DNA of 64,000 nucleotides from Thalassobacillus devorans (lineage in GTDB: Bacteria; Bacillota; Bacilli; Bacillales; Halobacillaceae), in assembly GCF_900176565.1 (NCBI RefSeq), contig NZ_FXEH01000006.1, positions 806,001 to 870,000 of the forward strand. The letters are read 5' to 3'. The position numbers were made by a program, and so were the translations under genes. The stretch's first letter is position 1. Every line of letters begins with the position of its first letter. The notes beneath the pieces are model-generated. The model was not told the DNA's origin and searched no databases. It saw only the letters and a program-made list of their open reading frames with translations. Shown piece by piece: positions 1 through 9,068 of this stretch.

Positions 1-82
1 GAAGGATCTAGGCGAGATCCCACAGGGCGATAGCCCGAGGAAGCTCGCCAGCTCCCCCACAGGAAAGCGAGTAGTTTCCCAG
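1..82. repeat. Dispersed repeat family A, copy A1 (cut by window edge)
   Basis: Right half of a GC-rich imperfect palindrome: GCGATAGCCCGAGG, then CAGGAAAGCGAG, then the outer arm GTAGTTTCCC. It matches the cores of the copies at 2878, 14263, 14530, 28660, 28866, 36290 and 47873. The left arm lies outside the window. Confidence 0.75.
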
Positions 83-258
83 CCAGCCCTGACACTTTTA
101 TGGTAAAGAACCCTAGATATCTCGAAATCAAGTCTTCGACTTTTCGATCCAGTTTTGAAATAAACCTATTATTAAAAATCAACAACAAAGTTTAACAGCG
201 CCTTAAAAAAGAGTTCATTAAACGTTAAGATTTCGAAGAATAGATATCACCTTCCTCC

Positions 259-267
259 TGTTATAAT
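259..267 (+). promoter_or_regulatory. Candidate extended -10 promoter for moeA-moaA
   Basis: TGTTATAAT fits an extended -10 (TGnTATAAT) about 110 nt before moeA. No good -35 hexamer lies at the usual distance, which suits the extended class. The remainder of 83-376 is AT-rich and holds nothing else I recognise. Confidence 0.45.
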
Positions 268-376
268 AAGGGAAATTGTACTATCAATCATAATTTTACA
301 AAATAGGATGAATTTACGTTAGAATGACAGATAAGAAGATTTTTAATAGAAGTGCGACACGGAAAGGATTGTTGAT

Positions 377-1642
377 ATGAAGTTCGACCGCAAACCGATT
401 CCAGTAACCGATGCTGTAGCGAAAGTGATGGAGTACGCCCGATTCGGCGGGACAGAAGAGGTTGCCATTGACGAATGCGAAAACCGCATCCTCGCCGAGG
501 ACATTACAGCCTCTCATCCGATACCTCCATTTCATAAGTCTCCATACGACGGATTTGCATTGAAATCAGAGGATACGAAGGAAGCTGGTTCAGACAATCC
601 CGTCACTTTTCATGTCATCGAACAAGTTGGTGCCGGCCATCGGGCAAGCCGGCCGATCGAGAACGGGGAAGCGGTCCGGATTATGACCGGGGCAGAAATC
701 CCGGAAGGTGCCGACTGTGTGGCGATGTTTGAAATCTGCCAGACCCAGGAAGAGAATGGAAAAAGCTATATGACCATCAAACGGCAAATGGAACAAGGGC
801 AGAATATCATCGAGAAAGGTTCGGAAACGTCACTCGGCGATGTTCTGGTGAAAAAAGGAACAAAAATCAATCCTGGAGTAAAAGCGTTGCTCGCGACTTT
901 CGGCTATCCTGCTGTTAAAGTTGGCAGGCGGCCGGTGGTTGGTCTTTTTGCGACCGGCACCGAACTGCTCGACGTCGACGAAGAGCTGCAGCCGGGTAAA
1001 ATCAGAAACTCCAATGCTTATATGATCGCCGCCCAAATCGAACGTGCCGGCGGTATTGTCCAATATTACGGCAAACTGGAAGATGATTTCGATACGTGCT
1101 ATCAGGCAGTGACAAATGCCTTCGCAGAAGTAGATATGCTGATAACGACAGGGGGCGTCTCGGTAGGTGATTTCGACCTGATGCCGGAAATCTACGAAAA
1201 GCTGGAAGCGCAGGTATTGTTCAATAAAATAGCGATGCGCCCGGGCAGCGTCACCACGGTGGCGGAAAAAGACGGCAAGCTGTTGTTCGGTCTCTCCGGC
1301 AACCCATCCGCATGCTATGTCGGGTTTGAATTATATACATTTCCAGTCATCCAGCGCTATTCAGGAGTGGCAAAACCGTATCATCGTAAAATAGCTGCCA
1401 TCCTTGGGAAAGATTTTCCGAAACCAAATCCATTTACCAGATTTGTACGTGGGTACATCCATTATGAAGGTGGAAACGTGCTGGTGAGCCCGGCTGGAAT
1501 GGACAAGTCAGCAGTCGTTACGACGCTCGCGAATACCGATGCATTGATTATGCTGCCAGGAGGAACAAGAGGATTCGCAGCAGGGGATGCCGTCCAGGCG
1601 ATTCTCCTTGAGGATCCCACTGGCCAGGCAACGTTTGAATAG
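377..1642 (+). CDS. moeA: Molybdopterin molybdenumtransferase MoeA
   Basis: Inserts molybdate into adenylylated molybdopterin, the last step of molybdenum cofactor synthesis in the cytoplasm. The 421-residue length is normal for MoeA. Family motifs seen are the substrate loop TTGGVSVGDFDLMPE near residue 255 and GLSGNPSACYVG near residue 304, with the N-terminal MoeA segment PPFHKSPYDGFAL near residue 50. The start is the ATG after GGAAAGGA. It is followed 37 nt later by moaA, probably in one operon. No other cofactor genes lie nearby, so the rest of the pathway must be elsewhere. Confidence 0.95.
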   Translation: MKFDRKPIPVTDAVAKVMEYARFGGTEEVAIDECENRILAEDITASHPIPPFHKSPYDGFALKSEDTKEAGSDNPVTFHVIEQVGAGHRASRPIENGEAVRIMTGAEIPEGADCVAMFEICQTQEENGKSYMTIKRQMEQGQNIIEKGSETSLGDVLVKKGTKINPGVKALLATFGYPAVKVGRRPVVGLFATGTELLDVDEELQPGKIRNSNAYMIAAQIERAGGIVQYYGKLEDDFDTCYQAVTNAFAEVDMLITTGGVSVGDFDLMPEIYEKLEAQVLFNKIAMRPGSVTTVAEKDGKLLFGLSGNPSACYVGFELYTFPVIQRYSGVAKPYHRKIAAILGKDFPKPNPFTRFVRGYIHYEGGNVLVSPAGMDKSAVVTTLANTDALIMLPGGTRGFAAGDAVQAILLEDPTGQATFE

Positions 1643-1658
1643 CTCCTGTTAACAGGAG
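1643..1658. repeat. Perfect 16-bp palindrome between moeA and moaA
   Basis: CTCCTGTTAACAGGAG begins directly after the moeA stop codon and just before the moaA ribosome binding site AAAGGAGAAG. As RNA it could form a short hairpin whose 5' arm is also anti-Shine-Dalgarno-like. There is no U tract, so it is not a terminator. Confidence 0.5.
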
Positions 1659-1679
1659 TAAAGGAGAAGTGATTTACTC

Positions 1680-2699
1680 ATGACAGATACCCAATATATC
1701 CGGGACCGGTTGAACCGCCCGATGAAAGATTTGCGTATTTCGGTCATCGACCAATGTAATTTCCGCTGCACGTACTGCATGCCAGCCGAAATATTCGGGG
1801 AAGATTATCGATTTTTACCATTCAAAGAACTGTTGAGCTTTGATGAAATTGTCCGTCTTACGGAAATATTCGCGAAGTTCGGCACAGAAAAAATCCGCAT
1901 CACTGGCGGCGAACCGTTACTGCGGAAGAATCTCGATCAGCTGATCAAACGCTTATACGCTATTGATGGGATTAAAGACATTGCCATCACCACCAACGGT
2001 GTATTTTTGACGAAGCAGGCGAAAAAGCTGAAAGAGGCCGGCCTTGACCGTGTTAACCTGAGTCTTGATGCGATCGAAGATGATGTCTTTAAGGAAATCA
2101 ATGGCCGCGGCGTCAAGACAAAACCGGTACTGAAAGGGATTGAAGCGGCACAGGAAGCAGGACTCCAGGTCAAGATTAATATGGTCGTAAAAAAAGGTCT
2201 GAACGACAGCCAGATTCTTCCGATGGCCCGTTACTTCAAAAATTCAGACGTTATCCTCAGGTTCATTGAGTTTATGGATGTCGGCAATCATAACGGCTGG
2301 AACATGGATACTGTCGTTTCCAAACAGGAAATCGTCGATCGCATCAGTGCGGAAATGCCACTTGAGCCGGTCGAGCAGAACTATTACGGCGAGGTCGCCT
2401 CGCGCTACCGTTATCTCGACGGCGGCGGGGAGATTGGCGTCATTTCATCAGTGACAGATTCCTTCTGTGGCAGCTGCACAAGAATCAGACTATCTGCAGA
2501 CGGCAAGCTATACACCTGTCTGTTTGCAACCGAAGGCTATGACATCAAGATGCCGCTTCGGGAAAATGCCAGTGATCACCAATTGATCCTGGAGCTGATC
2601 AAACTATGGAGCGGCCGCACCGACCGATATTCTGATGAACGGGCAGAAGGAAAACCGCTCAAACGAGAAAAAATCGAAATGTCCTACATCGGCGGTTAG
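1680..2699 (+). CDS. moaA: GTP 3',8-cyclase MoaA (radical SAM)
   Basis: Catalyses the first step of molybdenum cofactor synthesis, converting GTP to 3',8-cyclo-GTP. The protein has 339 residues. The radical-SAM cluster motif [10 protein letters not shown] lies at about residues 26-35. The C-terminal second cluster motif starts at [15 protein letters not shown] near residue 261 with a following Cys in YTCLFA. The chain ends in Gly-Gly (MSYIGG), the conserved MoaA tail needed for activity. The ATG follows AAAGGAGAAGTG. It is the second gene of the moeA-moaA pair and is followed by a strong terminator. Confidence 0.96.
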   Translation: MTDTQYIRDRLNRPMKDLRISVIDQCNFRCTYCMPAEIFGEDYRFLPFKELLSFDEIVRLTEIFAKFGTEKIRITGGEPLLRKNLDQLIKRLYAIDGIKDIAITTNGVFLTKQAKKLKEAGLDRVNLSLDAIEDDVFKEINGRGVKTKPVLKGIEAAQEAGLQVKINMVVKKGLNDSQILPMARYFKNSDVILRFIEFMDVGNHNGWNMDTVVSKQEIVDRISAEMPLEPVEQNYYGEVASRYRYLDGGGEIGVISSVTDSFCGSCTRIRLSADGKLYTCLFATEGYDIKMPLRENASDHQLILELIKLWSGRTDRYSDERAEGKPLKREKIEMSYIGG

Positions 2700-2761
2700 C
2701 ATCGTCCACCATCAGAATCAGTCAAAAAAGCACAAGCAGTGTAGTCAATTGTGTAGTTCGG

Positions 2762-2799
2762 AAAAAGCTTAGAGACACTATATGTTTCTAAGCTTTTTT
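2762..2799 (+). terminator. Rho-independent terminator after moaA
   Basis: AAAAAGCTTAGA pairs with TCTAAGCTTTTTT, and the stem runs into the T tract. It ends the moeA-moaA transcript. Confidence 0.85.
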
Positions 2800-2877
2800 G
2801 AACTGTAAATTTCTTTACCAAGTATTCTATATTGGTTTAGATAATTCAAAGTAGGATTCCGTTAAACAATTAAGAGG

Positions 2878-3010
2878 CTAAGGGGGAGGGAAATAGCGAG
2901 ACTCCAGTGGGAAAGGAAGGGCTGACAAGACCCCGCAGAGCTTTAAGCTCGAGGAGGGTTGCCGTCTTCCCCGCGGAAAGCGAGTTATTTCCCGGACCCC
3001 TTTACCTCAA
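2878..3010. repeat. Dispersed repeat family A, copy A2
   Basis: Core GCGAGACTCC ... GACCCCGCAG ... CCGCGGAAAGCGAG is flanked by complementary arms GGGAAATA and TATTTCCC. It lies in the reverse orientation relative to the copy at 14263. It occupies most of the otherwise gene-free stretch between moaA and the YwpF-like gene. Confidence 0.85.
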
Positions 3011-3126
3011 CTTTTGGTAACGGAAGCTGCCGACCGTCACACTTACGAAGGATAATAGAAACTTTTTGCCGAAAGACGTTTGCTACTCTATAATGAAATC
3101 AGATACATAAAGTGGGAGTGGATGGG

Positions 3127-3555
3127 ATGAAAACGTTCAAGCTAGTTTCCCTCGATCTGGTAGAAGAAAAAGCGGAAGACATTACCCAGCGCCGCATCAA
3201 ACTCATCGACGGACTGATCATCAACCGGGAAGACGATAAAGGCAGGTGGGTGATTGAAGCCTATGTTGATCAAAGCTACCAATCGTTTTTCGAAGAATAT
3301 GTAAAAAGTGAAGAAGAACTGCTGGTCCAGGTTAAAATTACCAAAGAAAGCAATCAGCCGGCAACCTTTTTAGTAAAAGCAATCGACACGAATATTATCA
3401 GTGATAATATGAACGTCCTGTTCATGGGGGCAATCGTCGATCGAAGACAGGATCAAATTGAAAAAACATTGAAGCTTTTGATTGAAGAAGGCTACCAGGG
3501 AGAGGAGCTGCTGGAAGAGTTTAAAAAACGTGGCAGTAACAATAATAAAAAATGA
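3127..3555 (+). CDS. YwpF-like family protein
   Basis: A 142-residue soluble protein with no signal peptide or membrane segment. The N-terminus MKTFKLVSLDLV and the block IKLIDGLIINREDDKGRWVIEAY resemble my memory of B. subtilis YwpF (function unknown). The assignment rests on recall of the family pattern, not a search. I chose the ATG at 3127 because GGGAGTGG sits at proper distance from it; a GTG at 3112 overlaps that site. It is monocistronic, ends in a strong terminator and converges on glcF. Confidence 0.65.
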   Translation: MKTFKLVSLDLVEEKAEDITQRRIKLIDGLIINREDDKGRWVIEAYVDQSYQSFFEEYVKSEEELLVQVKITKESNQPATFLVKAIDTNIISDNMNVLFMGAIVDRRQDQIEKTLKLLIEEGYQGEELLEEFKKRGSNNNKK

Positions 3556-3558
3556 GTT

Positions 3559-3598
3559 ATCGGCCGTATCCTTTGATAGGATCGGCCGATATTTTTTT
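3559..3598 (+). terminator. Terminator after YwpF-like gene
   Basis: ATCGGCCGTATCC pairs with GGATCGGCCGAT and is followed by seven or more T. Confidence 0.85.
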
Positions 3599-3665
3599 CT
3601 TTCAGAAGACTTATCTCGCCAATATAAAATTTTCTTTTTATAGATAACTGTAAGTAGCGGGTTAC

Positions 3666-3784
3666 ATCCAGCTCCAGCGCCTACCCCCTCGAGGTCTTAA
3701 GTCAATCCTCTCTGTGACAAAAAACGTCACGGCGAGGTTTGACTTAAGCTTGTCGGGGGTGAGCAAGGCGCCTGCGCTTTTGTT
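3666..3784. repeat. Dispersed repeat family B, copy B1
   Basis: A 119-bp element, 6 differences from the copy at 62675-62793. It folds as one long imperfect hairpin: GCGCCT with AGGCGC, CCCCCTCGA with TCGGGGG, AAGTCAA with TTGACTT, and an inner GTGAC/GTCAC stem. It ends 3 nt from the glcF stop codon, so it would be the start of the glcF 3' untranslated region. Confidence 0.9.
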
Positions 3785-3787
3785 TCG

Positions 3788-5131
3788 TTAGACACCAACA
3801 GGCTGACGTGCGTATTCGTATGCTTCCAGTAGGAAATCGACAATATGAACTGCCCGAATTGTGTCCGATAATCCTTCCCGTTCGATGCCGAGCTTCATTT
3901 GCAATAGGCATCCGGGATTAGCGGTTACAATCGTTTTCGCGTGCGTTGTTTCCACCTGTTTCATTTTATAATCAAGAATCTGCATCGACATTTCCGATTC
4001 TACAATATTATAAATTCCGGCAGAACCACAGCAACGGTCGGCGTCTTTCATCTCCACATACTGAACACCATCAATCACCTGAAGCAGCTGACGGGGCTCG
4101 AGAAATGTTTTCTGGACATTTTTCAAATGACAGGAATCCTGATAGGTGACAATCTGATCGGGTAATTGTAAGGGGAGTTCATCGAACCCAAGCTCAATCA
4201 GAACACTTGAGATATCTTTAATTTTTTCAGCGAAGTCTTTTCCCCGCTCGGCCCAATCCGGTTCATCTTTCAGCAGATGACCATAGTCATGCAAAAACGC
4301 CCCGCAGCCGCCAGCATTGGTAATGATATAGTCAGCGCCAGTGTCTTCAAAAGCAATGATATTCCGTTTGGCGAGGTCTTTAGCCTGCTTCATTTCCCCG
4401 CTATGTCCATGAAGAGCCCCACAGCAAGCCTGACTGTCAGGGATGACAATTTCGCAGCCGGCATACTGCAGCAATTTCATCGTGGCATCATTCGTCGACA
4501 TGAACATGGAGTCCATGAGGCAGCCGGAAAAAAAGGCAACCTTTTTCTTTTGCGGTACGAGTGAAGGCAGGTGATCGGGACGGTTTTTCAATTGTTTCAG
4601 CGAAGGTACTTCCGGAAGAACTTTTTCCATCGCCGTCAGGTTATCGGGAAGAAATTTCATTATCCCGGTACGTCTGGCCGCTTTTTGCAAACCGCTTCGC
4701 TGGTAAAAGCCTAACAGCCCTGTCATCGTCCGCATCCGTCCCTGGTTCGGGAACAACCCTTTGAAGGCGATATTACGGATGGCCTTTGTGGTCGCTGACA
4801 ACTCGTGGTTCTGGTAGATGATGTCCCGTGCCTGTTCAAGCAGGTGGCCATAATTGACCCCCGATGGACACACCGGCTCACATGCCCGGCAGCCAAGACA
4901 CATGTCGAGGGAGCGCTTCACATCATCGTCCGGCTCAATATCCCCATCGACGACCGCCTTCATCAAAGCAATTCTCCCGCGAGGAGAGTGGGCTTCGTCA
5001 TAACCGCTTTCGATATAGGTCGGGCAGCTGGGAAGGCAAAATCCGCAGCGCATGCAGTTAAGCAGTTCATCGTAATCCATCTTCTCCTGAAACTCCGTCT
5101 GGATCCGCTGTCTTTCTTGTTCGGTAATCAT
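3788..5131 (-). CDS. glcF: Glycolate oxidase iron-sulfur subunit GlcF
   Basis: Electron-transfer subunit of membrane-associated glycolate (2-hydroxyacid) oxidase. It passes electrons from the FAD subunit GlcD towards quinones. Two 4Fe-4S motifs are visible, CMRCGFCLPSCP from about residue 26 and CLGCRACEPVCP near residue 78. They are followed by two cysteine-rich CCG domains (ACCGALHGHSGE and RCCGSAGIYN). The length of 447 residues is typical. The ATG overlaps the glcD stop codon by 4 nt (ATGA), indicating translational coupling. Repeat B1 lies immediately downstream. No GlcE-like third subunit is present, as in B. subtilis YsfC-YsfD. Confidence 0.93.
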   Translation of the reverse strand: MITEQERQRIQTEFQEKMDYDELLNCMRCGFCLPSCPTYIESGYDEAHSPRGRIALMKAVVDGDIEPDDDVKRSLDMCLGCRACEPVCPSGVNYGHLLEQARDIIYQNHELSATTKAIRNIAFKGLFPNQGRMRTMTGLLGFYQRSGLQKAARRTGIMKFLPDNLTAMEKVLPEVPSLKQLKNRPDHLPSLVPQKKKVAFFSGCLMDSMFMSTNDATMKLLQYAGCEIVIPDSQACCGALHGHSGEMKQAKDLAKRNIIAFEDTGADYIITNAGGCGAFLHDYGHLLKDEPDWAERGKDFAEKIKDISSVLIELGFDELPLQLPDQIVTYQDSCHLKNVQKTFLEPRQLLQVIDGVQYVEMKDADRCCGSAGIYNIVESEMSMQILDYKMKQVETTHAKTIVTANPGCLLQMKLGIEREGLSDTIRAVHIVDFLLEAYEYARQPVGV

Positions 5132-6540
5132 GCGTGAACCACCACCCGTTTTCGTTCCGATTTGGCAAACATTTTACCTGGATTCATGATGTTGTTAGGG
5201 TCGAACGCCTGCTTAATCCCTTTCATCGCAGCTATACCCTCATCTCCCAGTTTCAGATGGAGGTAAGGAGATTTCATGGCACCTACGCCATGCTCCCCGG
5301 TGATGGTTCCTCCGAGTTCGACTGCCTGATGAAAAATGGCTTCAAAAGCTTGTTCAACCCGGTGGATTTCTTCTTTATTGCGCACGTCTGTCAGGCAGGT
5401 AGGGTGGAGGTTCCCATCCCCGGCATGACCGAATGTGCAAATGTCCACCTTGTATTCTCGAGCGATGTCATTGATCGCCCGCACCATTTCCGCTATTTTT
5501 GACCGTGGAACGGTAGCATCTTCTAAAATCGTCGTCGGCTTTAACCTTGCCAGGGCTGAAAGCGCCGTTCTTCTTGCGGTACGAAGCGCATCGGCTTCCA
5601 ATTCAGACTTCGCCACATCGACGCGGATCGCCTGGTTGTCCCGGCACAAGGCGGCAATCTTTTCGATATCACGGTCGACGACCTCTTGAGGACCGTCCTG
5701 TTCAATCAGTAGTACGGCTTCAATATCTGTCGGGAGGCCGATTTGCGCATATTCTTCCACTACCTTCAATGTGGGCTGGTCGAGGAATTCCAACGTCGTT
5801 GGTATGATCCGGTGGGCGATGATGCTGGACACTGCCTCGGCGGCCGCTTCAATATCTTCATATAATGCCAGGATCGTCTTTTTCGTTTCCGGCATCGGAA
5901 CCAATTTCAATGTCGCTTCGGTAATCACTCCAAGTGTACCTTCCGACCCGACAAACAAGCGTGTCAAATCATATCCAGCGACATCCTTGGCGAGCTTCCC
6001 TCCGGTGTGGATGATATCTCCGTTCGGCAGTACCACTTCGAGTCCCATTACATAATCCCGCGTCACTCCGTACTTCAAACCACGGAGCCCGCCGGAATTT
6101 TCATTCAAGTTGCCGCCCATCGTCGATATTTTCATCGAAGACGGGTCAGGCGGGTAAAATAACCCCTTTGCTTCCACTGCATTGATCAAATCCAGCGTGA
6201 TCAAGCCAGGCTGGACCGTTACCGTCAAGTTCTCTTCATCAATCTCGATGATATCCTGCATGTGCTTGAATAAGAGCACGATACCTCCTTCAACAGGAGT
6301 CGTTCCTGCCGAAAGGTTTGTTCCGGAACCCCGTGGAACGACCGGGATATGATGCTCATTGCACAATTTCAAAACTTCCGCTACTTCATCAGTATTCCGT
6401 GGTGCTACCACTGCATCCGGCATGGATTGGAACTGTGGCGTTGCATCATAGGAATATACAAGCAGGCTGGCTTTGCTATCCTGGACATTATCTGCTCCCA
6501 CAATCGTAATCAGCTCATGTTTCACTTTATCGTTTAACAT
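5128..6540 (-). CDS. glcD: Glycolate oxidase FAD subunit GlcD
   Basis: FAD-linked oxidase of glycolate or related 2-hydroxyacids and catalytic partner of GlcF. FAD-binding type 4 motifs are PRGSGTNLSAGTTP and the segment GTLGVITEATLKLVP. The C-terminal vanillyl-alcohol-oxidase-type domain carries GHAGDGNLHP and TGEHGVG. The start is the ATG at 6540, preceded by AAAGGG at 9 nt; the in-frame ATG at 6558 has no ribosome site. This gives 470 residues. It is the first gene of a two-gene operon divergent from the potassium channel gene. Confidence 0.94.
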   Translation of the reverse strand: MLNDKVKHELITIVGADNVQDSKASLLVYSYDATPQFQSMPDAVVAPRNTDEVAEVLKLCNEHHIPVVPRGSGTNLSAGTTPVEGGIVLLFKHMQDIIEIDEENLTVTVQPGLITLDLINAVEAKGLFYPPDPSSMKISTMGGNLNENSGGLRGLKYGVTRDYVMGLEVVLPNGDIIHTGGKLAKDVAGYDLTRLFVGSEGTLGVITEATLKLVPMPETKKTILALYEDIEAAAEAVSSIIAHRIIPTTLEFLDQPTLKVVEEYAQIGLPTDIEAVLLIEQDGPQEVVDRDIEKIAALCRDNQAIRVDVAKSELEADALRTARRTALSALARLKPTTILEDATVPRSKIAEMVRAINDIAREYKVDICTFGHAGDGNLHPTCLTDVRNKEEIHRVEQAFEAIFHQAVELGGTITGEHGVGAMKSPYLHLKLGDEGIAAMKGIKQAFDPNNIMNPGKMFAKSERKRVVVHA

Positions 6541-6718
6541 ATTAGAAAACCCTTTCATTCTTTTCTTTAAGGAACGTTTTCCATCCTATTTCCGCTGTCA
6601 TTTAACTATGTACCTTGAAAATTTGCTCGTACTAACTCCATTCTACATGGAATATGGCAGGAAATTGTAGTTCAATCGATAATTTTTTATGATTTTCTAG
6701 GAAATTTACCAAGCACAC

Positions 6719-6727
6719 TGCTATAAT
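6719..6727 (+). promoter_or_regulatory. Candidate extended -10 promoter for ktr channel gene
   Basis: TGCTATAAT is an extended -10 about 55 nt upstream of the start at 6782. No clear -35 is at 17 nt. Confidence 0.45.
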
Positions 6728-6781
6728 GGGTAGAAGATTCTCGCAGGGAATATCGCAGTTTGTCTGAAAAGGAGAAAGTTT

Positions 6782-8149
6782 ATGGCATTGAAGAACGGAA
6801 GGAATTTGCGATCAATCAACAATCTATCTCCATTTAAACTGATCGCTTTATTCTATTTATTTGCAGTCACAATTTCATCGATATTATTGGCCCTTCCGGT
6901 TGCGCATCAGCCGGGAGTGGAATTATCGTTCATTGATATATTATTTACCGCTGTCAGCGCTGTCAGTGTGACTGGTTTAAGCGTCATAACTGTGGCCGAC
7001 ACGTTCAGTACCACTGGGGTTATTATGCTCGCATTTGTGCTGCAGCTTGGCGGGATCGGTGTCATGAGTATCGGAACAGCTATTTGGATGCTGCTGGGGA
7101 AAAAGATCGGACTCAAAGAGCGGCGGCTGATTATGACTGACCAGAATCAGACGTCCTTCCAGGGTGTGGTCCGGTTAATCCGGCAGATTTTCCTGGTTGT
7201 TTTGTTGATAGAGTTTATCGGCTTTCTTACCCTAGGCACTTATTTTTTACAATATTATCCTCCGAAAGAGGCGTACCTTCAAGGCTTTTTCGGTGCGATC
7301 AGTGCCATGACCAACGGGGGATTCGATATCACCGGTGCTTCATTAATTCCGTTTGCCGATGATTATTTTGTCCAGTTCATTAATATGCTGCTGATTGTTG
7401 CCGGTGCTATTGGTTTCCCGGTTCTTATTGAAGTGAAGGAATACTTATTCAATAATTCCAAGGGCCTGGACGCTAAAAAGTTTTCCTTGTTTGCGAAACT
7501 GACCTCTTTCACTTTCTTAATGTTGGTTATCGTTGGAATGGCGTTTATCATCCTGTTTGAAATGAATCATTTCTTCAGCGATAAAAACTGGCATGAAATA
7601 TTGTTCTATGCCTTATTCCAATCCGTGACCACGCGTAGTGGCGGTTTGTCGACGATGGATGTCAGTTTACTGACAGAACAAACTAAATTGTTCCTGTCTT
7701 CACTGATGTTCATCGGGGCTTCTCCAAGTAGTGTCGGAGGCGGGATTCGGACGACGACCTTCGCACTCCTGGTCATTTTTATGCTTACTTATGCCAGGGG
7801 GCAGACACGCGTTCGAGTGTTTCGCAGAGAAATTCATGACGAAGATTTGATCAAGGCAGTTGTTGTTACCATCATGGCGGTAATCATTTGTTTTGCCGCG
7901 GTAGTGGCATTGACTATTACGGAACCGTTCAGCCTAGGAGATATCCTGTTTGAAGTGACTTCCGCTTTTGGAACTGTTGGCTTGTCCACCGGTATTACGC
8001 CGGGGTTGTCCACTTTTGCAAAATTTGTATTGATGATGCTGATGTTCATCGGAAGAATTGGGATACTGACCTTCTTGTTTACCTTAAAACAGGAGAAGAA
8101 GCAAACAGGCAACTATCATTACCCTAAAGAACGTATCATCATCGGATAA
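6782..8149 (+). CDS. ktrD: Ktr/Trk-type potassium channel membrane subunit (KtrB/KtrD family)
   Basis: K+ (Na+-coupled) uptake channel subunit of the TrkH/KtrB superfamily, in the cytoplasmic membrane. The 455-residue chain contains four M1-P-M2 repeats. The first pore loop is seen in FTAVSAVSVTGLSV near residue 60, and later ones include TNGGFDITGAS, TRSGGLSTMDVS and FGTVGLSTG, each with the filter glycine. The start ATG follows AAAAGGAGAAAG. It is monocistronic. A matching cytoplasmic RCK subunit (KtrC) is encoded in this window at 59949; pairing as KtrCD is inference, and KtrB is the alternative name. Confidence 0.9.
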   Translation: MALKNGRNLRSINNLSPFKLIALFYLFAVTISSILLALPVAHQPGVELSFIDILFTAVSAVSVTGLSVITVADTFSTTGVIMLAFVLQLGGIGVMSIGTAIWMLLGKKIGLKERRLIMTDQNQTSFQGVVRLIRQIFLVVLLIEFIGFLTLGTYFLQYYPPKEAYLQGFFGAISAMTNGGFDITGASLIPFADDYFVQFINMLLIVAGAIGFPVLIEVKEYLFNNSKGLDAKKFSLFAKLTSFTFLMLVIVGMAFIILFEMNHFFSDKNWHEILFYALFQSVTTRSGGLSTMDVSLLTEQTKLFLSSLMFIGASPSSVGGGIRTTTFALLVIFMLTYARGQTRVRVFRREIHDEDLIKAVVVTIMAVIICFAAVVALTITEPFSLGDILFEVTSAFGTVGLSTGITPGLSTFAKFVLMMLMFIGRIGILTFLFTLKQEKKQTGNYHYPKERIIIG

Positions 8150-8170
8150 AGAAAAAGCTTTAATGAACAC

Positions 8171-8209
8171 AAAAAAAGCGCCTCCTGACACCAGGAGAGC
8201 GCTTTTTGT
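8171..8209 (+). terminator. Terminator between ktr gene and yjcZ-like gene
   Basis: AAAAAAAGCGC-CTCCTG pairs with CAGGAG-GCGCTTTTTGT, with A and T tracts on the two sides, so it could serve both convergent genes. Confidence 0.85.
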
Positions 8210-8225
8210 GCTTTCTCATCTGCTA

Positions 8226-8336
8226 TTAGCAGTAGAATGCTGCTCCTACAATGATGAGCAAAATAAACAACACTACAATCAACGCGAAGTTGTTGCCATA
8301 ACCACCTCGGCGTCCGTATGGGTAACAATGGTACAT
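8226..8336 (-). CDS. YjcZ-family small sporulation protein
   Basis: A 36-residue protein beginning [16 protein letters not shown] and ending in the hydrophobic stretch [20 protein letters not shown]. The Gly/Tyr-rich head followed by one C-terminal membrane helix is the hallmark of the YjcZ/SscA family of very small proteins made late in sporulation. The start is supported by an excellent GGAGGTGA 6 nt upstream. It is too short for most gene callers. Exact function in this organism is unknown; spore assembly is inferred from the family. Confidence 0.88.
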   Translation of the reverse strand: MYHCYPYGRRGGYGNNFALIVVLFILLIIVGAAFYC

Positions 8337-8431
8337 GAAAAGCTCACCTCCTCGGTTGGTACACTGATACTATATGCAACCGGGAGTTTCGTGTATGGTC
8401 ATTTACCCAAATATCGGTCATTTATCTCGAT

Positions 8432-8770
8432 TCAGTCGGTCTGATAAGAGGCATCATGCGTAGGGTGGGAGAAGTTTTTTCGCTTAGCATAATAATTTTC
8501 TTCCATGAGTTTGCGGTTATGAGACGTATTCCACCCAATATCATTGGTCTCATGCACCCATTCATCACCGGACATGACAGCTGGATCGATTTCTTCGCTC
8601 CAATGATTGAGCGGCGAATTCATGGAGTCATAGTAACTGTCTCCGATCGTCACACCATATGGGTTCACAAATGGAGCTTTCCTTTTTTTCTTATCGACAT
8701 TCGGTGCATTAATTTGATGTGGAAATGAAGTGAATTCGTCCATCTGCTGTTCGATATTTTCTTCACGCAT
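8432..8770 (-). CDS. Conserved hypothetical protein, DUF3905-like
   Basis: A 112-residue acidic, soluble protein. The central block NPYGVTIGDSYYDSMNSPLN, then DEWVHETNDIGWNT, resembles what I recall of the DUF3905 family found in spore-forming Bacillaceae; I could not check this. No cysteines and no membrane helix. Start ATG follows AAGGAGGGA. It lies about 95 nt upstream of the YjcZ-type gene on the same strand and may be co-transcribed with it. Function unknown. Confidence 0.72.
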   Translation of the reverse strand: MREENIEQQMDEFTSFPHQINAPNVDKKKRKAPFVNPYGVTIGDSYYDSMNSPLNHWSEEIDPAVMSGDEWVHETNDIGWNTSHNRKLMEENYYAKRKNFSHPTHDASYQTD

Positions 8771-9068
8771 CAGACATCCCTCCTTATTTCTATCATCCCC
8801 ATCAGCCGGCAGATTATGAAGACATGCTTATGTAATTTCCTCATGTATGCAAACTTATTATTTCTGTTATATATCAAATGAGTTTCTGTCTCCGTGTTAT
8901 AGGTTGAAGTTCAGTCCTGTTTTAAGAATGTGTTTCATGGTTTCTTATGAAAAAATAATACAGTTATGACCTTTGTCACATACAAAAGCTGCAACCGTTT
9001 TTATAATGGATGTAGAATCAGCCTACGCGTCAATTAATACGAAGTTTCAAAAAAGTAAGGGGGATCTT

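Noticed and set aside
8398-8445. A fifth, short phased array (GTCATTTA at 8398 and 8417, GTCTGATAA near 8439)
   Set aside because: Only two or three units with steps of 19 and 22, and it lies between two genes on the same strand rather than convergent ones.
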